From contig CM051033.1 of NCBI GenBank assembly GCA_027627225.1, forward strand, positions 51,256,516 to 51,320,515: 64,000 nucleotides of DNA, read 5' to 3'. The notes under the pieces were generated by a model. It ran no database searches, had not been told where the DNA came from, and saw only the letters and a list, made by a program, of their open reading frames with translations. Position 1 is the first letter of the stretch. The number at the start of each line of letters is the position of its first letter. The DNA is from Congeria kusceri (lineage: Eukaryota; Mollusca; Bivalvia; Myida; Dreissenidae). The position numbers and the translations under genes were made by a program. Of the stretch, positions 61,394 through 64,000 are shown piece by piece.

Positions 61394-62349
61394 TATTTTG
61401 TATCGACATATAATTGTATGTTGACTGTGAAAGCCATAAGTCTTATATATATTTATTTGAACAATATATCATGCAAAGTTGTTTTAATCCATATATTTAG
61501 AAACATAGAGTCCCCTGGTTGACGCAGAGATAAGTTGATGTTTTGGGCAGATGAATTGCAGAAAATATAAACAACCTAATATATACGTTATATCATAGTG
61601 ACGTTAATGCAATACATTAATTATATTTTGCATTACATCACGATCTAATTTATATATAACGTAATTCCAATTAAAATATATAACTAATACATATATCAAA
61701 TACAAAGCGAAAATGGGGTTTTGAAATCATACACTACTAAAAGCATAATTACGCTAACATTCTAGGCCAATGTCATGCTAATATCATGTGTTTAAATATT
61801 ATTCAACGAAACAAATGCGCAGACGATGAAATAATACGAACGATGAAAACTTCTGTTTCGTATGGTGTCATACTTCTGCCAGCAACATATCCACTTAGTC
61901 ATATCGACCATTTTCTGAAAAATATGTCACATATTCAGTTATTATCTGGCAAGATGAAAACTTTCCATTATCCACAGTTGTAACAGGACCAAACTGGACG
62001 TTAGTGCCCACGACTGCCAACTACATATTCACTTAAGATAACCGGATATCATGCTTTCGTTCAGGTAAGTCAGTTAAATAATGTGGATAACAAGCAATTG
62101 TTCACTTAAGATCATAACAGAACATTTCTGTCTGTTGAACCCAATAATGCCTCATACTTACTGGATATCTTGATTTTTTTTCCAGTTAACACTTATATAA
62201 AATTCTCTCATCCACTTAATCATCTCCTCAGGTTCAGTCTCCTACTTTTGAGGAACTGGATATCAGGAAAACGTTTGCAATATCCACCTATTTATTAGAA
62301 TAAGCGGCGGCAGTCGTTAATTAAAACTCTTTTTGTTATCCAATTAATT
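61394..62349. other. no gene seen
   Basis: AT-rich sequence upstream of the LINE remnant. Near 61580-61680 an inverted pair (atatacgttatatcatagtga and atatataacgtaatt) may be a small palindromic element. Confidence 0.35.
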
Positions 62350-63195
62350 TAACTGACTGAATTGAAAACGGCACGATTTCCATTTAACTTAAGTCAAAAA
62401 CAGCCAAATGTTATTGAACATTTAGACATTATCTTGTCAAATCTAAGATCTGATGGCGAAACATACCTTCTTGATGATTGTAAAATTTGCTACAAACAGA
62501 AATCAAGTACATTATTTAAATCTTACTTTAGTTTACTGAACATTTTTGGCCTACAGCAACTAATTAATGAAGCGACCAGAATAAGAATTACAAATTCAAA
62601 CGATAGACTTTCACAATTTTGCTGTGCACCTATAGAAATAAATGACCATTCTATGACTTTTTGCACAAGAAAAATTCACAGACAAACTTTTTCCAAACAC
62701 ACTTTTATTAAAGTTAGATGTGTTGTTAAGAACTATACAAAGGAATTATTTGTTAACATGTTGAGTCAGGCTGATTGGAACAAATCTATTTATGCTGAAA
62801 ATGTTAACCATGCATGGATAAGCTTTAGAAATATTTGTATGTCAGTATTGAATTCTATAGCTCCTGTTTTTGATTGAAAAACAGAAATGAACCTTGGATG
62901 TCCTCAAAAATCTTACATCTTATTAACATCAGAAATTCTTTTTTGTACAAATTTAGGAAACATGTTATGCATGAATATTAATCATTGTATGGTAAACACA
63001 GAAATGCTGTGCAAAACGAAACGAAGAAGGCTAAGTCCAATTATTGCGCTGATCAAATTGCTGAAAACAAAAGTAAACCCAAAATGCTGTGGCAACATCT
63101 AAAGCAGTTAGGATGTAATTCCCAAAGTACTGGTAATGACAAAGTAATTCTGAATATTGATGGGGAAATTTGCCACAACCCTTCTCAAATTGCAA
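62350..63195 (+). pseudogene. LINE remnant: endonuclease C-terminus and linker
   Basis: An open frame to 62877 with the LINE endonuclease tail: NIFGLQQLINEATRIRITNS, then a degenerate INDHSM in place of SDH, and a linker ending NSIAPVFD. After a frameshift it continues EPWMSSKILHLINIRNS and, after a stop, ETKKAKSNY and KPKMLWQHLKQLG, up to 63195. This matches the stretch before reverse transcriptase in CR1/RTE-type elements. The RT is absent. Confidence 0.65.
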
Positions 63196-63430
63196 TATAA
63201 ACAAAGCGAAACTCCGGTTGCAACAGCAGGAGAGAACACTTATTAGCAGCCCGAGGTCTTTTATTTATGGCAAGTGTCCAATTGCCAAAAGCAATACACA
63301 GGACATCACACAAACACATAACAAACACAAAACACACATGAATAAAACTGGGGTCACCGCCTTGGAACGGTCAATGCAAAGCATTGGGGGTTTAAACCGG
63401 TTTATGTGCGCATGAACCTCACACTTTGCC
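63196..63430. repeat. possible interspersed repeat
   Basis: Contains cacttattagcagcccgagg, a CA-rich middle, and ggggtcaccgccttggaacgg with tttaaaccgg. Composition and abrupt junction with the LINE remnant suggest a separate repeat. No termini defined. Confidence 0.35.
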
Positions 63431-64000
63431 CAGAATTATTCACAAAACATGTAAGTGTAAATAAAAATTAACCTCATAGCATCGCAATTCAAATTAAACA
63501 GCAATAAAAGAGAATATTATTCAATTTAATTACCATTTAATTACTCCATGGCTAGATGCAAACCAGAACAACAGAATTGCAACTTTCTGAGGCATGATGA
63601 AATGAAACGAAAAACAAGTATCAACTACAACTCGTCTTTTTATAAAAGCTATAAAGACCTAGCATCATATAGTTTAATTTTCAGATCATCGTCATGCAGT
63701 TTCATGACGAAGCCGTTATGTTCGGTGTAAAAAGCCAGATTACATAGCTTTGTTGTGTATGTTTATTTTTAAACTGAATAAAACTTAATATATTATTCTA
63801 CATTTTCCTGCTACCCAAATTGAAAAGCAAATAATTTGACTTAATGAACGTGGGTGTTGAAACCAGTGTATTAATCGGAAATGCTGTAAAATATTAAATA
63901 AAAGGGCACAATATATCCTTGATAATCTTACGCTACGTCACTGAGACAGTAAAAGTATTAAGTGATGACGTAATCCAGAAACGCGCAATGCACACGATGA
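63431..64000. other. no gene seen
   Basis: AT-rich; short frames only. Confidence 0.4.

Overview
The window looks like repeat-rich, intron-containing nuclear DNA of a bivalve mollusc. It is AT-rich, with long introns, GT..AG splice sites, tRNA-derived SINEs, LINE fragments, MITEs, satellites and trinucleotide tracts. One MITE (21386-21634) resembles, from memory, a repeat very common in the zebra mussel Dreissena; this genus call is inference, not a search result.

The main result is a tandem family of small secreted or membrane protein genes, all on the minus strand. I reconstructed it by joining exons whose intron phases agree. Each gene has a 43-nt exon 1 (14-codon start of a signal peptide, then GT donor), an exon 2 with a six-cysteine ectodomain (C-x9-C-x3-CC-x9-CC) plus one membrane segment, and, where found, an exon 3 with a cytoplasmic tail. 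Exons 1 and 2 alternate along the strand: gene A (54.58 to 49.62 kb, intact, 171 aa), gene B (47.35 to 45.4 kb, altered splice sites, no exon 3 found), gene C (31.52 to 17.15 kb, intact, 183 aa), and gene D (15.86 to 2.47 kb, a pseudogene with half of exon 2 missing and a stop in exon 3). A short trinucleotide-rich intron 2 and a conserved block upstream of exon 1 recur. The six-cysteine plus one-TM architecture recalls Shisa-like (STMC6) adaptors, but the family is not identified with certainty.

Layout. 1.6-4.0 kb: 3' end of gene D, duplicated at 16.5-18.6 kb as the 3' end of gene C. 4.77-14.87 kb, inside intron 1 of D: a 10.1-kb DNA transposon with TGTTA termini, terminal inverted repeats made of 353-bp tandem units, and one long gene for a retroviral-type integrase fused to an OTU cysteine-protease domain (Ginger-like). 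Its left arm is interrupted by a LINE lacking reverse transcriptase. 18.6-31.4 kb (intron 1 of C): fold-back elements, a MITE, diverged tandem repeats, a decayed Gypsy-like LTR element, and a nested TIR element with a broken gene. 31.6-45.3 kb: LINE tail, a 44-bp satellite, a 21-bp palindromic array, and a 1.6-kb array of 37/35-bp units. 45.3-55 kb: genes B and A with a 55-bp array, GPCR relic, SINE and hAT-like element. 55-64 kb: second block of the 44-bp satellite, a second copy of the 41-42 kb segment, another GPCR relic, SINE and LINE remnants.

Apart from the A-D family and the transposase I see no confident protein-coding gene. Most of the remaining sequence is noncoding or decayed mobile DNA.
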